A DNA stretch of 54,952 nucleotides from an uncultured Gemmatimonadota bacterium (GCA_902825965.1 CADEDA010000001.1:426550-481501); one strand, 5' to 3'; shown: positions 1-9,635, counted from the stretch's first letter. Made by a program: numbers and translations. Notes: generated by a model from the sequence alone, not told the origin.

Positions 1-44
1 TGCTGCGACCGGTGCTGCGACCGGTGCTGCGACCGGTGCTGCGA
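1..44. repeat. 12-bp tandem repeat at the window edge
   Basis: The unit TGCTGCGACCGG occurs three times in a row, followed by a partial fourth copy. It lies directly beyond the stop codon (TAG on the minus strand, 48-50) of the PLP enzyme and runs off the left edge, so the true copy number is unknown. No promoter or hairpin is obvious in it. Confidence 0.8.
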
Positions 45-47
45 CTG

Positions 48-1211
48 CTACCAGCCCCGATGGATCGCCCAGCGATCGACGATGCGGCTGCCCTCGTGCA
101 CGAGGTAGGCCTCGTGCTGCGCGGCGGTGAGACAGGAGTGGTTGACGGCGATGCGCAGCCGCGCGCCCACCGGCAGGCGGTCGAGCAGCGCGGCGTCGGG
201 GACGGGCACCTCGCCGTGCTCCTGCGAGAGCGAGCGGAGGCGCAGCCCGAGGTCGCGTCCGTCGAGGTCGAGCACGCGACCGAAGCCGGCGTCGGGGTCG
301 AGCTCCCGCGCACCCGGGTCCTTGCTCAGTGCGATCGCCCCCGCGTCGAGGATGACCCGGCCCCGCGTGCGGTCCCGGTGCACGACGCTCGCCAGCACGG
401 TGAGCACGCAGTCGTCGAGCGTGCAGGAGCCGATGCGCACCTGCGTCGCGTCGAAGAACGCGTAGTTGCCGGCGCGTACCTCGTGAACGCCGTCGAGATG
501 GTCCACGTGCGTGATGGTGGGGGTGGAGCCCACGCTCACGACCGGCACGGTGACGCCGCTGGCCGCGAGCCAGGCCGTGGCCGCGCGCATGACCTCGCGC
601 TCCTGCGTCGCCACCGCCCGCACCGCGTCGGCTCCGCGCGCGTGGTAGCTGTGCCCCGCGTGGGTGAGCAGCCCGGCGAAGCGCAACTGCGTGCGCTCGC
701 CGATCCGCTGCACCAGCTCGCGCAGCGCCGGTCCCTCGGGGTCCACGCCGCAGCGATGGTAGCCGCAATCCACCTTCACGAACACGTCGACGCGCACGCC
801 GGCCGCGCGCGCCGCCTCGGCCAGCGGTCCCGGCACCGCGGGATCGTCGGTGAGGAGGTGCAGCCGCACGCCGCGCTGCGCGAGCGCGAGGGCCGCCGCG
901 AACTTGCCCGGCTCCACCGGCACCGCATAGGTGATGTCGGTGAAGCCATGTGCGGCGAACGCCGTCGCCTCCGCGAGCGTGGAGACCGTGATGCCGCCGA
1001 ACTGCCCCGCGACCTGCAGGCGCGCGACCTCGACGCACTTGTGCGTCTTGATGTGCGGGCGCAGCCGCGCCCCGAGCGCACGGACCCGGTCGCCCACGCG
1101 CGCGACGTTGCGCGTGAGGCGCTCCGCGTCGAGCAGGAGCGCGGGCGTCGGCGCCGCGCCGAACCCGCTCAGGAGCGCACCGCCGCGATGCAGTCGATCT
1201 CCACCAGGCAC
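48..1211 (-). CDS. D-serine dehydratase / D-threonine aldolase-like PLP enzyme
   Basis: 387 aa, fold type III (alanine-racemase barrel) PLP enzyme of the DSD1/D-threonine aldolase family. The PLP lysine is seen in RPHIKTHK (K55). The C-terminal NHSC motif (H358, C360) matches the His-x-Cys metal site known from eukaryotic-type D-serine dehydratases. The family cleaves D-threonine to glycine plus acetaldehyde or dehydrates D-serine/D-threonine through an enamine. The ATG at 1211 lies inside the ridA gene (43-nt overlap); no better ATG/GTG/TTG start precedes the conserved TPALLLD segment. Co-transcription with RidA, which hydrolyses 2-aminoacrylate-type enamines, favours dehydratase over aldolase activity (inference). 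Cytoplasmic; last gene of a three-gene minus-strand operon. Confidence 0.85.
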   Translation of the reverse strand: MPGGDRLHRGGALLSGFGAAPTPALLLDAERLTRNVARVGDRVRALGARLRPHIKTHKCVEVARLQVAGQFGGITVSTLAEATAFAAHGFTDITYAVPVEPGKFAAALALAQRGVRLHLLTDDPAVPGPLAEAARAAGVRVDVFVKVDCGYHRCGVDPEGPALRELVQRIGERTQLRFAGLLTHAGHSYHARGADAVRAVATQEREVMRAATAWLAASGVTVPVVSVGSTPTITHVDHLDGVHEVRAGNYAFFDATQVRIGSCTLDDCVLTVLASVVHRDRTRGRVILDAGAIALSKDPGARELDPDAGFGRVLDLDGRDLGLRLRSLSQEHGEVPVPDAALLDRLPVGARLRIAVNHSCLTAAQHEAYLVHEGSRIVDRWAIHRGW

Positions 1212-1555
1212 CCGGGCTTGAGGCTGCGCGTCGGAATGACCGCGCGCGCCGGCATCGCGTCCCCCATCACCTCGCGGTAGGTGGCGTTGAACTCGCCCCA
1301 GAGCGCGATGTCGGGCACGTAGACCTGCATCTTGAGCACGTGGGCGAAGTCGCTCCCGGCGGCCTCGAGGATCGCGCGGACGTTGGCGAGGGCGCGCTGC
1401 GCCTGCGCGCGGATGTCGCCGTCGATGAGGGTGCCCGTCGCCGGATCGATCGGCAGCTGGCCCGCGACGTACACCACGCCCTGATGGACCGTCGCCTGCG
1501 AGTAGTGCCCGGCCGGGGTCGGCGCGTCCGGCGTGCGGATGAACTGGATCGTCAT
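1169..1555 (-). CDS. ridA: RidA-family enamine/imine deaminase (canonical, Arg present)
   Basis: 128 aa, the normal size for the YjgF/YER057c/UK114 family, which hydrolyses reactive enamine/imine intermediates released by PLP enzymes. The conserved active-site arginine is present in MPARAVIP (R104), and the C-terminal VEIDCIA matches the family VEIEAIA block. The ATG at 1555 gives the standard N-terminus; an upstream in-frame ATG at 1627 would add residues unlike the family and overlap the HNH gene. It sits 19 nt downstream of the HNH gene and overlaps the PLP enzyme that probably makes its substrate. Compare the second RidA at 9635, which lacks the arginine. Confidence 0.92.
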   Translation of the reverse strand: MTIQFIRTPDAPTPAGHYSQATVHQGVVYVAGQLPIDPATGTLIDGDIRAQAQRALANVRAILEAAGSDFAHVLKMQVYVPDIALWGEFNATYREVMGDAMPARAVIPTRSLKPGCLVEIDCIAAVRS

Positions 1556-1574
1556 GGCGCGGTCGCGGTGGAGG

Positions 1575-2099
1575 TCAGACGTCGAGGTACGGCGAGGGTC
1601 CGTGGTCGTCCGGCCCGAAGAGTTCACGACTCGACTTGCGGCGCGGTCCCTTGTGCTGGCGCGGCGGCGGGAGCACCGGCCACTCGTCGGGTGGCAGCAG
1701 GTCCTTCACCATCTCCACCAGCTGGTGGCTGAGGTGCTGCCCGTACTTGAACAGCGCGACCACCCGCGCGCGGTTGCCGAGCAGGAAGGCGAGGATGGGC
1801 TTGTCCGCCTTGGCGGCGTTGCAGGCGCGGCAGCAGAGCACGAGGTTGTCGCGCCGGTCGTAGGCCGTCTGGCCGCGGCGCGGCGTGACGTGGTCGAGCG
1901 TGACCGTGCGTTCCGGCACCTCGCGTTCGCAGTACGCGCAGACGGGGCCGTGCCGTTCGAGGAGCCAGCGCCGCGTCTCGACGTAGGCGGCGCGTCCCGT
2001 GGGGACGGACGTGAGGGTGACCTGGCCCTTGGCCGGTCCCCCGCGGCCACGTCGGCCGCGCCCGCGGGAGGCACCGCCGCGCTTCGATCGCGCGGCCAT
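1575..2099 (-). CDS. HNH endonuclease (McrA/5-methylcytosine-type fold)
   Basis: 174 aa. A basic, Gly/Arg-rich N-terminus (residues 1-25) is followed by an HNH domain: CxxC zinc knuckle at C54/C57, LDHVTPR with the catalytic His at 70, Asn85 in DNLVLCCRAC, and a second CxxC at C90/C93. This is the classical H-N-H plus paired-cysteine arrangement of small genome-encoded HNH nucleases found in many soil bacteria. Substrate and role are unknown; it is not next to restriction, toxin or phage genes. First gene of the minus-strand operon, divergent from the anthranilate-type operon across a 167-bp regulatory gap. It could be a housekeeping nuclease rather than a defence gene. Confidence 0.88.
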   Translation of the reverse strand: MAARSKRGGASRGRGRRGRGGPAKGQVTLTSVPTGRAAYVETRRWLLERHGPVCAYCEREVPERTVTLDHVTPRRGQTAYDRRDNLVLCCRACNAAKADKPILAFLLGNRARVVALFKYGQHLSHQLVEMVKDLLPPDEWPVLPPPRQHKGPRRKSSRELFGPDDHGPSPYLDV

Positions 2100-2207
2100 C
2101 TATATAGTGGGGTGCGGAGCGTGCATGTCCGGTGAAGATAGCCCCGCCACCCGGAGCCGCACAGGGCCGACACCGACGGGCGCCGCCGGTCCCGGCCCGG
2201 CGGCGAG

Positions 2208-2240
2208 TTGCTTGATATTTGAAGCAATCGGTCGTACTCT
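2208..2240 (+). promoter_or_regulatory. Promoter with overlapping inverted-repeat operator (probable MarR site)
   Basis: A TTGATA -35 (2212-2217), 17-nt spacer and TACTCT -10 (2235-2240) lie just upstream of the monooxygenase operon. The -35 is embedded in the inverted repeat TTGCTT-8 nt-AAGCAA (2208-2227; 8 of 10 positions symmetric). A repressor bound there would block RNA polymerase. The MarR protein encoded third in the operon is the obvious candidate (inference). A GGAGG ribosome site at 2256-2260 precedes the GTG start by 6 nt. Confidence 0.65.
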
Positions 2241-2266
2241 AGGGCATCCCTTCCCGGAGGTCGCGC

Positions 2267-4660
2267 GTGCGCGTGCTGGTCGTCGGTGGTGGCCCCGGTG
2301 GATTGTACGCGGCGCTGCTGCTCAAGCGCCGGCATCCCGCGGCCACGGTCGTCGTCGAGGAACGCAACCGGCCCGACGACACCTTCGGCTGGGGCGTCGT
2401 GCTCTCGGACCAGACGGTGGCCAACCTCCGCGCCGCCGATCCCGAGAGTGCGGCCGCCATCGCCGATGCGCTGCACCACTGGGACGACATCGCCATCCAC
2501 GTCCACGGCACCTGCGTCCGCTCCGGCGGCCACGGCTTCTCCGGCATCGGCCGCAAGCGGATGCTGCACCTGCTGCAGGCGCGCTGTGCCGCCCTCGGCG
2601 TCACACTGCGCTTCGAGACCGAGGACAGCCGCCCGCTCGAGGCGCGCGTCGCCGACGAGCACTGGGATCTGGTGCTCGCGGCCGACGGCATCAACAGCCG
2701 CATCCGCGAGCGCTACGCGGCCTCCTACCAGCCGGACATCGATCTCCGGCACTGCCGCTACACCTGGCTCGGCACCCCGCGCGCGTTCGACGCCTTCACG
2801 TTCGCGTTCGCCGAGACGGCGCAGGGCTGGTTCCAGGCGCACGCGTACCAGTTCGCCGAGGACCTGAGCACGTTCATCGTCGAGACGCCCGACACGGTGT
2901 GGCAGCAGGCGGGGCTCGACGGACTCGATGCGGCTGGGTCGATCGCCTTCTGCGAGACCCTCTTCGCCGACACGCTGCAGGGGGCCCCGCTGCTCAGCAA
3001 CGCGGCCCACCTCCGGGGCTCCGCCCAATGGATCCGCTTCCCGCGCGTCACCTGCGCGCAGTGGGTGCACTGGATCGACACGGCCGAGCGGCGCGTGCCG
3101 GTCGTGCTGCTGGGCGACGCGGCCCACACCGCGCACTTCTCCATCGGCTCGGGCTCCAAGCTCGCCCTCGAGGATGCGATCGCGCTGGACCGCGAACTCG
3201 CGTCGTGGGGCGCCGCGACCGGCGACGACCCGGAGCGGCTCGCAGCCAGCCTGGCGCGGTATCAGGCGGAACGCGCCGTGGAGGTGCTCAAGCTGCAGAA
3301 CGCCGCGCGCAACTCCACCGAGTGGTTCGAACACGTGGAGCGCTACGCCGCATTGGCGCCGGAGCAATTCGCCTACTCGCTGCTCACGCGCTCGCAGCGC
3401 ATCTCGCATGAGAACCTGCGGCAGCGCGACCGCAGCTACGTGGCCGCGTTCGAGCGCTGGTTCGCCCAGCAGGCCGACGGCACGCCGCCGCGAGGTGACC
3501 CGCTGCCGCCGCTGCTCACGCCGTACCGCGTGCGCAACCTCACGTTGCCGAACCGTGTGGTGGTCTCCCCGATGGCGCAGTACTCCGCCCACGAGGACGG
3601 ACGCCCGAGCGACTGGCACTTCGTGCACCTCGGCGCACGCGCCACCGGCGGCGCCGGGCTGGTGATGACGGAGATGACCTGCGTGTCGGCCGACGCGCGG
3701 ATCACGCCCTGGTGCCCGGGGCTGTGGAACACCGCGCAACGCGACGCCTGGACGCGCATCGTGGACTTCGCCCACACCCACGGCACGGCGAAGATGGGAC
3801 TGCAGCTCGGCCACGCCGGCGCCAAGGGGGCGACCAAGAGGATGTGGGAGGGCATCGACCAGCCGTTGCCGGAGGGCGGCTGGCCATTGATCGCACCGTC
3901 GGAGGCGCAGTACCTCACGGGCGTCTCGCAGCGCGCCCGTGCGATGACACGCGCCGACATGGAGCGCGTGCGCGACGATTTCGTCCGCGCGACGCGCCTG
4001 GGCGCCGAGGCGGGCTTCGACTGGCTCGAGCTGCACGCCGCGCACGGATACCTGCTGTCCGCGTTCCTCTCGCCGCTGACGAACCGGCGCACGGACGAGT
4101 ACGGCGGCACGCTCGCGGGACGGGCCCGATTCCCGCTCGAGGTGTTCCGCGCGATGCGCGCCGCCTGGCCGTCCGACCGCCCGATGTCGGTGCGCATCTC
4201 GGCCCACGACTGGGCCGCCGGCGGCAACACCGGTGACGACGCCGTGGCGATCGCGCGCCTGTTCAAGGACACCGGGGCCGACCTCATCGACGTGTCCGCC
4301 GGCCAGGTGGTCAAGGAGGAGCGCCCGGTGTTCGGTCGCATGTGGCAGACACCGTTCGCCGACCGTGTGCGCCAGGAGGCCGGCATCGCCACCATCGCGG
4401 TGGGCGCGATCACCGACGCGGATCAAGCCAATGGCATCATCGCCTCGGGGCGTGCGGACCTCGTGGCCGTGGGGCGCCCGCACCTGATCAATCCGGCGTG
4501 GACACTCACCGAAGCCGCGCGCCTCGGGTACCCGGGCACGGCTGCGTGGTGGCCGCCGCAGTACCGCGCGGCGAAGTCGCAACTCGACCGCCTCATGGAA
4601 CGCGAACGCGCCGTGGCGGGTGCGGGCCAGGCGGCCCCACCGAAGGGAGAACTGACATGA
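2267..4660 (+). CDS. Anthraniloyl-CoA monooxygenase/reductase (fused FAD hydroxylase and Old Yellow Enzyme)
   Basis: 797 aa, cytoplasmic two-domain flavoprotein. Residues 1-400 are a class A FAD monooxygenase: a [10 protein letters not shown] dinucleotide fold at the extreme N-terminus, then the FAD-binding [14 protein letters not shown] segment, like salicylyl-CoA 5-hydroxylase. From about residue 411 follows a complete NADH:flavin oxidoreductase (Old Yellow Enzyme) domain with [26 protein letters not shown] and a C-terminal VGRPHLINP phosphate loop. This fusion is diagnostic of 2-aminobenzoyl-CoA monooxygenase/reductase (ACMR, described in Azoarcus evansii), which hydroxylates and then reduces the ring to 2-amino-5-oxocyclohex-1-ene-carboxyl-CoA. 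Salicylyl-CoA is an alternative substrate. GTG start with GGAGG 6 nt upstream; the stop overlaps the SDR start (ATGA). Confidence 0.9.
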   Translation: MRVLVVGGGPGGLYAALLLKRRHPAATVVVEERNRPDDTFGWGVVLSDQTVANLRAADPESAAAIADALHHWDDIAIHVHGTCVRSGGHGFSGIGRKRMLHLLQARCAALGVTLRFETEDSRPLEARVADEHWDLVLAADGINSRIRERYAASYQPDIDLRHCRYTWLGTPRAFDAFTFAFAETAQGWFQAHAYQFAEDLSTFIVETPDTVWQQAGLDGLDAAGSIAFCETLFADTLQGAPLLSNAAHLRGSAQWIRFPRVTCAQWVHWIDTAERRVPVVLLGDAAHTAHFSIGSGSKLALEDAIALDRELASWGAATGDDPERLAASLARYQAERAVEVLKLQNAARNSTEWFEHVERYAALAPEQFAYSLLTRSQRISHENLRQRDRSYVAAFERWFAQQADGTPPRGDPLPPLLTPYRVRNLTLPNRVVVSPMAQYSAHEDGRPSDWHFVHLGARATGGAGLVMTEMTCVSADARITPWCPGLWNTAQRDAWTRIVDFAHTHGTAKMGLQLGHAGAKGATKRMWEGIDQPLPEGGWPLIAPSEAQYLTGVSQRARAMTRADMERVRDDFVRATRLGAEAGFDWLELHAAHGYLLSAFLSPLTNRRTDEYGGTLAGRARFPLEVFRAMRAAWPSDRPMSVRISAHDWAAGGNTGDDAVAIARLFKDTGADLIDVSAGQVVKEERPVFGRMWQTPFADRVRQEAGIATIAVGAITDADQANGIIASGRADLVAVGRPHLINPAWTLTEAARLGYPGTAAWWPPQYRAAKSQLDRLMERERAVAGAGQAAPPKGELT

Positions 4661-5427
4661 CACCTCTCGCCGGACGGCACGCGTTCATCACGGGCGCCAA
4701 CCGCGGCATCGGCGCGGCGATCGCGCGGCAACTCGCGGCCGCCGGGGCCGACGTGACGCTCTGCGTGCGCACGCGCGCCAGTGCGGACGCGGTCGCGGGC
4801 GAGCTCCGCGCGCGCGGGCGGCGCGTGCACGTCGTGCAGGCGGACGTGACCGACCGCGCGGCGCTCACCGCCGCCTGCACCGAGGCCGCGCAGGTGCAGG
4901 GGCCGATCGACCTCCTGGTCAACAACGCGGGTGTGGTGGAGACCGTGCCGTTCCTCAGGAGCGACGCCGGCGTCTTCGACCGCATGCTGGCGATCCACCT
5001 CCACGCGCCGGTGGTCGCGACACAGGCGGTCCTGCCCGCGATGCTCGAACGCGGCCGCGGGGACGTGGTGAACATCGCCAGCATCGCCGGACTCGCGGGC
5101 ACCGCCTACGTCGCGGCGTACGTCGCGGCCAAGCATGCGATGGTCGGGCTGACGCGCGCGCTGGCAGCCGAGTTCGGGCCCAAGGGCATCCGCGTGAACG
5201 CCGTTTGCCCGGGCTACACGGACACCGACCTGGTGGGCGATTCCGTCGGACGCATCATCGCGAAGACGGGTCGCTCCCGGGCGGAGGCCATGGAGATGAT
5301 CCTGCGCGATGCGGGGCAGGCCCGCCTGGTCACCGTGGACGAGGTGGCGGCGGCGACGTTGGCCTTCGTGCTGCCGGAGGCGACGCAGAACGGCGCGGCA
5401 CTGCCGCTGCTCGGGACACCGCGGTGA
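4657..5427 (+). CDS. Short-chain dehydrogenase (SDR) of the anthranilate-type operon
   Basis: 256 aa classical SDR. NAD(P)-binding TGANRGIG lies near the N-terminus, NNAG at the end of beta-4, the catalytic Ser in NIASIAG and the YxxxK motif in YVAAK. The sequence resembles 3-hydroxyacyl-CoA dehydrogenases/3-oxoacyl reductases. In this operon it would oxidise or reduce a hydroxy/oxo group on the alicyclic or ring-opened CoA thioester made after the monooxygenase (inference). The start overlaps the upstream stop by 4 nt, and its own stop overlaps the MarR start by 4 nt, so translation is probably coupled throughout. Confidence 0.93.
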   Translation: MTPLAGRHAFITGANRGIGAAIARQLAAAGADVTLCVRTRASADAVAGELRARGRRVHVVQADVTDRAALTAACTEAAQVQGPIDLLVNNAGVVETVPFLRSDAGVFDRMLAIHLHAPVVATQAVLPAMLERGRGDVVNIASIAGLAGTAYVAAYVAAKHAMVGLTRALAAEFGPKGIRVNAVCPGYTDTDLVGDSVGRIIAKTGRSRAEAMEMILRDAGQARLVTVDEVAAATLAFVLPEATQNGAALPLLGTPR

Positions 5428-5912
5428 TCCTGCGCGCCGAGGACCCCGAGACGAGCCTCCGCGGCGAGGAGCACGAGTCGCTCCGCCTGTGGTTGCGCCT
5501 CTTCACCTGCACCACGATGGTGGAGCGCGAGGTGGACGGCATGCTCAAGCGTGCGTTCGGCTCGTCGCTCGCACGGTTCGACCTGCTGGCGCAGCTGCAT
5601 CGTGCGCCGGACGGACTGCGCATGACGACGCTGTCCGAACGCACGCTCACCACCAACGGCAACGTCACCTGGCTGGTGGCGGCGCTGCAGCGGGAGGGCC
5701 GCGTCTCGCGTCGCGTGGCCAGCGAGGACCGGCGCGCGGCCGTGGTGCGCCTCACCGCGAGCGGGCGCCGGCACTTCACCGCGATGGCCCGCGCGCACGA
5801 ATCACTCATCGAACGCCTGCTCCGACCCCTGGCGCCCAGCGAGCGCCAGACCATGTACACCCTGCTCGGCAGCGTGAAGCAGGGACTCCGCCATGTGAGG
5901 ACCGACCCGTGA
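5424..5912 (+). CDS. MarR-family regulator inside the anthranilate-type operon
   Basis: 162 aa. GTG start overlapping the SDR stop (GTGA). A winged-helix MarR core follows: [24 protein letters not shown] forms the first helices, [17 protein letters not shown] the recognition helix and [23 protein letters not shown] the wing. MarR proteins in aromatic-CoA operons usually repress and are released by the acyl-CoA or aromatic acid. Its position inside the operon implies autoregulation; the inverted repeat at 2208-2227 over the operon promoter is the likely target (inference). No membrane or other extra domain. Confidence 0.9.
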   Translation: MILRAEDPETSLRGEEHESLRLWLRLFTCTTMVEREVDGMLKRAFGSSLARFDLLAQLHRAPDGLRMTTLSERTLTTNGNVTWLVAALQREGRVSRRVASEDRRAAVVRLTASGRRHFTAMARAHESLIERLLRPLAPSERQTMYTLLGSVKQGLRHVRTDP

Positions 5913-6775
5913 AGTCGACCGAGAAGCCCGGCACCCCCGACGCGATGTCCGCGATGCGCCGACCGATGGCCCAGCGCACGCCCCGGCACTTCGAGTGGCG
6001 CGTGGTGGACCACGGCCGCGTGGGCATCGTCACGCTTGCGCGGCCCGAGCGCAAGAACCCGCTGACGTTCGAGTCCTACGCCGAGCTGCGCGACCATTTC
6101 CGCGACCTCGTCTACGCCAGTGACGTGCGGGCGGTGGTGCTCACCGGTGCCGGCGGCAACTTCTGCTCCGGCGGCGACGTGTTCGAGATCATCGAACCGC
6201 TCACACGCATGGCGGTGCCGGAGCTCATGGCCTTCACCCGCATGACCGGGGATCTGGTGAAGGCGATGCGCGCCTGTCCACAGCCGATCATCGCCGCGGT
6301 GGACGGCATCGCGGCGGGTGCGGGTGCGATCCTCGCGATGGCGTCGGACCTGCGCTACGCGACGCCGCGCGCACGGACGGCCTTCCTGTTCACCAAGGTC
6401 GGGCTCGCCGGCTGCGACATGGGCGCCTGCGCGATGCTGCCGCGGCTCATCGGCCAGGGGCGTGCGGCCGAGCTGCTCTACACCGGGCGGATGATGGACG
6501 CCGCCGAAGGGGAGCGCTGGGGCTTCTACAACAGCGTGGTCGCACCCGAGATCCTGCTCGACGAGGCGACGAAGCTCGCCTCGACGCTCGCGCAGGGCCC
6601 GTCGTTCGCCCACGCGATGACCAAGACCATGTTGCAACAGGAGTGGAGCGTCTCGGTCGACCAGGCGATCGAGATGGAGGCCCAGGCCCAGGCCCTGTGC
6701 ATGGGCACCAAGGACTTCCGGCGTGCGTTCGAGGCCTTCGCCAGGAAGGCGGCGCCGCAGTTCGAGGGGGACTGA
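5909..6775 (+). CDS. Crotonase-family enoyl-CoA hydratase/ring-opening hydrolase
   Basis: 288 aa from the GTG that overlaps the MarR stop; an in-frame ATG at 5945 would drop 12 residues of a poorly conserved leader. Two oxyanion-hole segments are visible: [12 protein letters not shown] and [17 protein letters not shown]. The loop that normally carries a catalytic Glu reads AGCDMGA, so plain enoyl-CoA hydration is not certain. Crotonase members such as BadI open 2-oxocyclohexanecarboxyl-CoA rings, and a comparable ring-opening step is needed after the ACMR reaction, so a hydrolytic role is plausible (inference). Fifth-to-last gene of the operon; the acyl-CoA dehydrogenase follows directly. Confidence 0.88.
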   Translation: MKSTEKPGTPDAMSAMRRPMAQRTPRHFEWRVVDHGRVGIVTLARPERKNPLTFESYAELRDHFRDLVYASDVRAVVLTGAGGNFCSGGDVFEIIEPLTRMAVPELMAFTRMTGDLVKAMRACPQPIIAAVDGIAAGAGAILAMASDLRYATPRARTAFLFTKVGLAGCDMGACAMLPRLIGQGRAAELLYTGRMMDAAEGERWGFYNSVVAPEILLDEATKLASTLAQGPSFAHAMTKTMLQQEWSVSVDQAIEMEAQAQALCMGTKDFRRAFEAFARKAAPQFEGD

Positions 6776-6778
6776 GTG

Positions 6779-7978
6779 ATGACGGCGCATCTGGCCTGGC
6801 CGTTCTTCGACGACACTCACCGCACGCTGGCGCAGGCGGTCGACGCCTGGTGCGGCACTGCGGCCGCGCGGCCGGCCGGCACCGATGCCGCGCACGGCAG
6901 TGGGCGCGAGGCCAACGACGCGGCCTGTCGGGCCTGGGTGCGCGCACTCGGGGCGGCGGGCTTCCTGCGCCATTGCGTGCCGCAGGCGCAGGGCGGCGCG
7001 CGGGCGCAGCTCGACTCGCGCTCCCTCTGCCTCCTCCGCGAGCGGCTCGCGGGCCACGACGGACTCGCCGACTTCGCGTTCGCCATGCAGGGGTTGGGCT
7101 CCGGCGCCATCACGCTCGGCGGCAGCGACGCGATCCGGCAGGCGTGGTTGCCGCGCGTGGCCCGCGGTGAGGCGATCGCCGCCTTCGCCCTCTCGGAGCC
7201 GGAGGCAGGGTCGGACGCGGGGGCGCTGCGCATGCGCGCCGCGCGCGAGGGCGGGTCGTGGCGGCTCGACGGCACCAAGACCTGGATCTCCAACGGCGGG
7301 ATCGCCGACTTCTACTGCGTGTTCGCGCGCAGCGATGCGGCGAGCACGGGCGGCAAGGGCGTCACCGCGTTCCTGGTGCCCGCCGATTGCGCCGGCCTAC
7401 GCGTGCGGGAGCGCCTCGATGTCATCGCGCCCCATCCGCTCGCGACGCTCGAGTTCGACGGCTGCGTGGTGCCGGACACCCAGCGGCTCGGCGACGAGGG
7501 CAGCGGGTTCGGCCTCGCGATGCGGACGCTCGACATCTTCCGCACGTCGGTCGCGGCGGCGGCGGTGGGATTCGCGCGGGCGGCGCTCGCGGCGACCGTG
7601 ACCCAGGCGCAGTCGCGCGCGATGTTCGGCGCGACCCTCGGCCACCAGCCACTCGCGCAGGCGATCATCGGCGACATGGCCACCGACGTGGACGCGGCAG
7701 CGCTGCTCACCTACCGCGCCGCCTGGCACCGCGACACGCAGCCGGGACGCAGCACGACCGTCGCGGCCATGGCTAAACTCTCCGCGACGGAGCTCGCCCA
7801 GCAGGTGATCGACCGCGCGGTACAGCTGCACGGTGGCCGCGGTGTGCGGGTGGGAGAACGCGTCGAGCAGTGGTACCGCGACATCCGCGCGCTGCGCATC
7901 TACGAAGGGGCGACCGAGGTGCAGCGCCTGCTGATCGGCCGCGAGGTGCTCAAGGCCGCCTCCACCCCCTCCGCGTGA
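6779..7978 (+). CDS. Acyl-CoA dehydrogenase
   Basis: 399 aa FAD enzyme of the acyl-CoA dehydrogenase family. Visible blocks are the substrate/FAD-binding FALSEPEAGSD and WISNG segments, HQPLAQAIIGDMA, the QLHGGRGV loop and the C-terminal IYEGATEVQRLLIGR, whose Glu (about residue 376) is the family's usual catalytic base. It would introduce a 2,3-double bond into an acyl- or alicyclic-CoA intermediate. ATG at 6779 chosen; a GTG at 6776, immediately after the upstream stop, would add one residue. Ten nt separate it from the ligase gene. Confidence 0.93.
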   Translation: MTAHLAWPFFDDTHRTLAQAVDAWCGTAAARPAGTDAAHGSGREANDAACRAWVRALGAAGFLRHCVPQAQGGARAQLDSRSLCLLRERLAGHDGLADFAFAMQGLGSGAITLGGSDAIRQAWLPRVARGEAIAAFALSEPEAGSDAGALRMRAAREGGSWRLDGTKTWISNGGIADFYCVFARSDAASTGGKGVTAFLVPADCAGLRVRERLDVIAPHPLATLEFDGCVVPDTQRLGDEGSGFGLAMRTLDIFRTSVAAAAVGFARAALAATVTQAQSRAMFGATLGHQPLAQAIIGDMATDVDAAALLTYRAAWHRDTQPGRSTTVAAMAKLSATELAQQVIDRAVQLHGGRGVRVGERVEQWYRDIRALRIYEGATEVQRLLIGREVLKAASTPSA

Positions 7979-7988
7979 GGAGCGCGAC

Positions 7989-9635
7989 GTGACGACCATG
8001 TTCGAGAGCGCCAATCGCGACCCTTGGCCGCGCGAGCAACTCCCGCCGGCCGCCGAGTGGCCGCAGTTGCACCAGCGGCCGCCGTACGACTATCCCGCGC
8101 GGCTCAACTGCGTCTCGCGCCTGCTCGACGACGCCGTCGCGGAGGGGCGCGGTGGGCAGGTCGCGCTGGTGACCTCCGACGGCGCCGGCGGCTGGACGGA
8201 GACCACGTACGCCGCACTCGCGGCGCAGGTGGACGCGTTGGCGCAGGTGCTGGTGCAGGATCTCGGGTTGGTGCCGGGGAACCGCGTGCTGCTGCGCGGC
8301 TTCAACGGCCGCTGGCTGGCGGTGGCCTGGCTCGCGACGGTGAAGGCCGGTCTGGTCGCGGTGACCACCATGCCGTTGCTCCGCACCAAGGAGCTGCGGG
8401 TGATCATCGAGAAGGCCCGCTGCGTCGCGGCGCTCTGCGATGCGCGCCTGCTCGCCGAGCTCGAGACCGCGCTGGCGGCACCGACGACGATCGAGACCGT
8501 GCGCAGCTGGGGCAGCGGCGGCGCCGACGCGCTGGAATCCCTCATGGCCGCCAAGCGCGGCGCCTTCGCGCCCTGCCCCACGGCGAGCGACGACGTCTGT
8601 CTCATCGCGTTCACCTCGGGCACCACGGGGGAACCGAAGGGCTGCATGCATTTCCATCGCGACGTGATGGCGATGTGCGACGGGTTCTCCGCACAGGTGC
8701 TGCGCCTGGGCGCCGACGACCGCTGCATCGGCACGCCGCCGCTGGCCTTCACGTTCGGCTTGGGCGGCCTGCTCTGCTTCCCGCTGGCGGCGCGGGGCAG
8801 CGTGGTGCTGCTCGAGAAGGCCACGCCCGAGTCGCTGCTGGAGAGCATCGCGGCGACACGCGCCACGGTGAGCTTCACGGCGCCGACGTTCTACCGCGCG
8901 ATGGCACTCGCGATGCAGCAGGCACCGGCGCGCTTCGACACCACGTCGCTGCGCCAGTCGGTGAGCGCGGGCGAGGCATTGCCCGACGCCACGCGGACGC
9001 TGTGGCGCGACCGCACCGCGATCGAGATGCTCGACGGCATCGGTGCGACGGAGATGATCCACATCTTCATCGCGGCCGCCGGCGCGGCCGTGCGTCCGGG
9101 GGCGATCGGTCGCGCGGTACCGGGCTACGAGGTCGCGATCCTCGACGACGCGCTGCAACCGCTGCCGGCGGGGGCGATCGGCCGCCTGGCGGTGCGCGGG
9201 CCCACGGGTTGCCGCTACCTGGCCGACCGGCGTCAGCGCGACTACGTGCAGGCCGGCTGGAACCTCACCGGCGATGCCGCGATGATGGATGCCGACGGCT
9301 ACGTGTTCTTCAAGGCGCGCACCGACGACCTGATCCTCTCCTCGGGCTACAACATCGGCGCCCCCGAGGTCGAGTCGGCGGTGCTGCAGCACGCCGACGT
9401 GGCCGAGTGCGCGGTGGTGGGCGTGCCGGATCCCGACCGCGGGCAGGCGGTGAAGGCCTTCGTGGTGCTCAAGACCGGCGTCGCCGCGAGCGACGCGCTC
9501 GCGAAGTCCATCCAGGACTTCGTCAAGGCGACCATCGCACCGTACAAGTATCCGCGCGTGGTGGAGTTCGTGAGCGCACTGCCCAAGACCGACACCGGGA
9601 AGCTCCAGCGCTTCCGCCTCAAGGAGACGAGCTGA
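7989..9635 (+). CDS. Aryl-CoA ligase, probably 2-aminobenzoate--CoA ligase
   Basis: 548 aa member of the acyl-adenylate-forming superfamily, benzoate-CoA ligase branch. The ATP loop FTSGTTGEPKG is near residues 208-218, the YNIGAPEVE and TGDAAMMDADGY blocks follow, and the C-terminal adenylation lysine is K538 in TDTGKLQRF. It activates an aromatic acid with ATP and CoA; next to the ACMR fusion the substrate is most likely anthranilate, with benzoate or salicylate as alternatives. The GTG at 7989 is preferred over the ATG at 7998 because GAGGAG at 7977-7982 is 6 nt upstream. Its stop overlaps the next start (TGATG). Confidence 0.9.
   Translation: MTTMFESANRDPWPREQLPPAAEWPQLHQRPPYDYPARLNCVSRLLDDAVAEGRGGQVALVTSDGAGGWTETTYAALAAQVDALAQVLVQDLGLVPGNRVLLRGFNGRWLAVAWLATVKAGLVAVTTMPLLRTKELRVIIEKARCVAALCDARLLAELETALAAPTTIETVRSWGSGGADALESLMAAKRGAFAPCPTASDDVCLIAFTSGTTGEPKGCMHFHRDVMAMCDGFSAQVLRLGADDRCIGTPPLAFTFGLGGLLCFPLAARGSVVLLEKATPESLLESIAATRATVSFTAPTFYRAMALAMQQAPARFDTTSLRQSVSAGEALPDATRTLWRDRTAIEMLDGIGATEMIHIFIAAAGAAVRPGAIGRAVPGYEVAILDDALQPLPAGAIGRLAVRGPTGCRYLADRRQRDYVQAGWNLTGDAAMMDADGYVFFKARTDDLILSSGYNIGAPEVESAVLQHADVAECAVVGVPDPDRGQAVKAFVVLKTGVAASDALAKSIQDFVKATIAPYKYPRVVEFVSALPKTDTGKLQRFRLKETS

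Noticed and set aside
1575-2099. HNH nuclease as part of a defence island or mobile element
   Set aside because: No restriction, integrase, toxin-antitoxin or phage genes nearby; neighbours are metabolic.
2101-2106. TATATA directly before the HNH start codon
   Set aside because: Too close to the ATG for a -10 element of this gene, and no matching -35.
1706-4663. Very long open frame on the minus strand opposite the anthraniloyl-CoA monooxygenase
   Set aside because: Arg/Gly/Ala/His-rich low-complexity translation with no family motif; a by-product of high-GC codon use in the real plus-strand gene.
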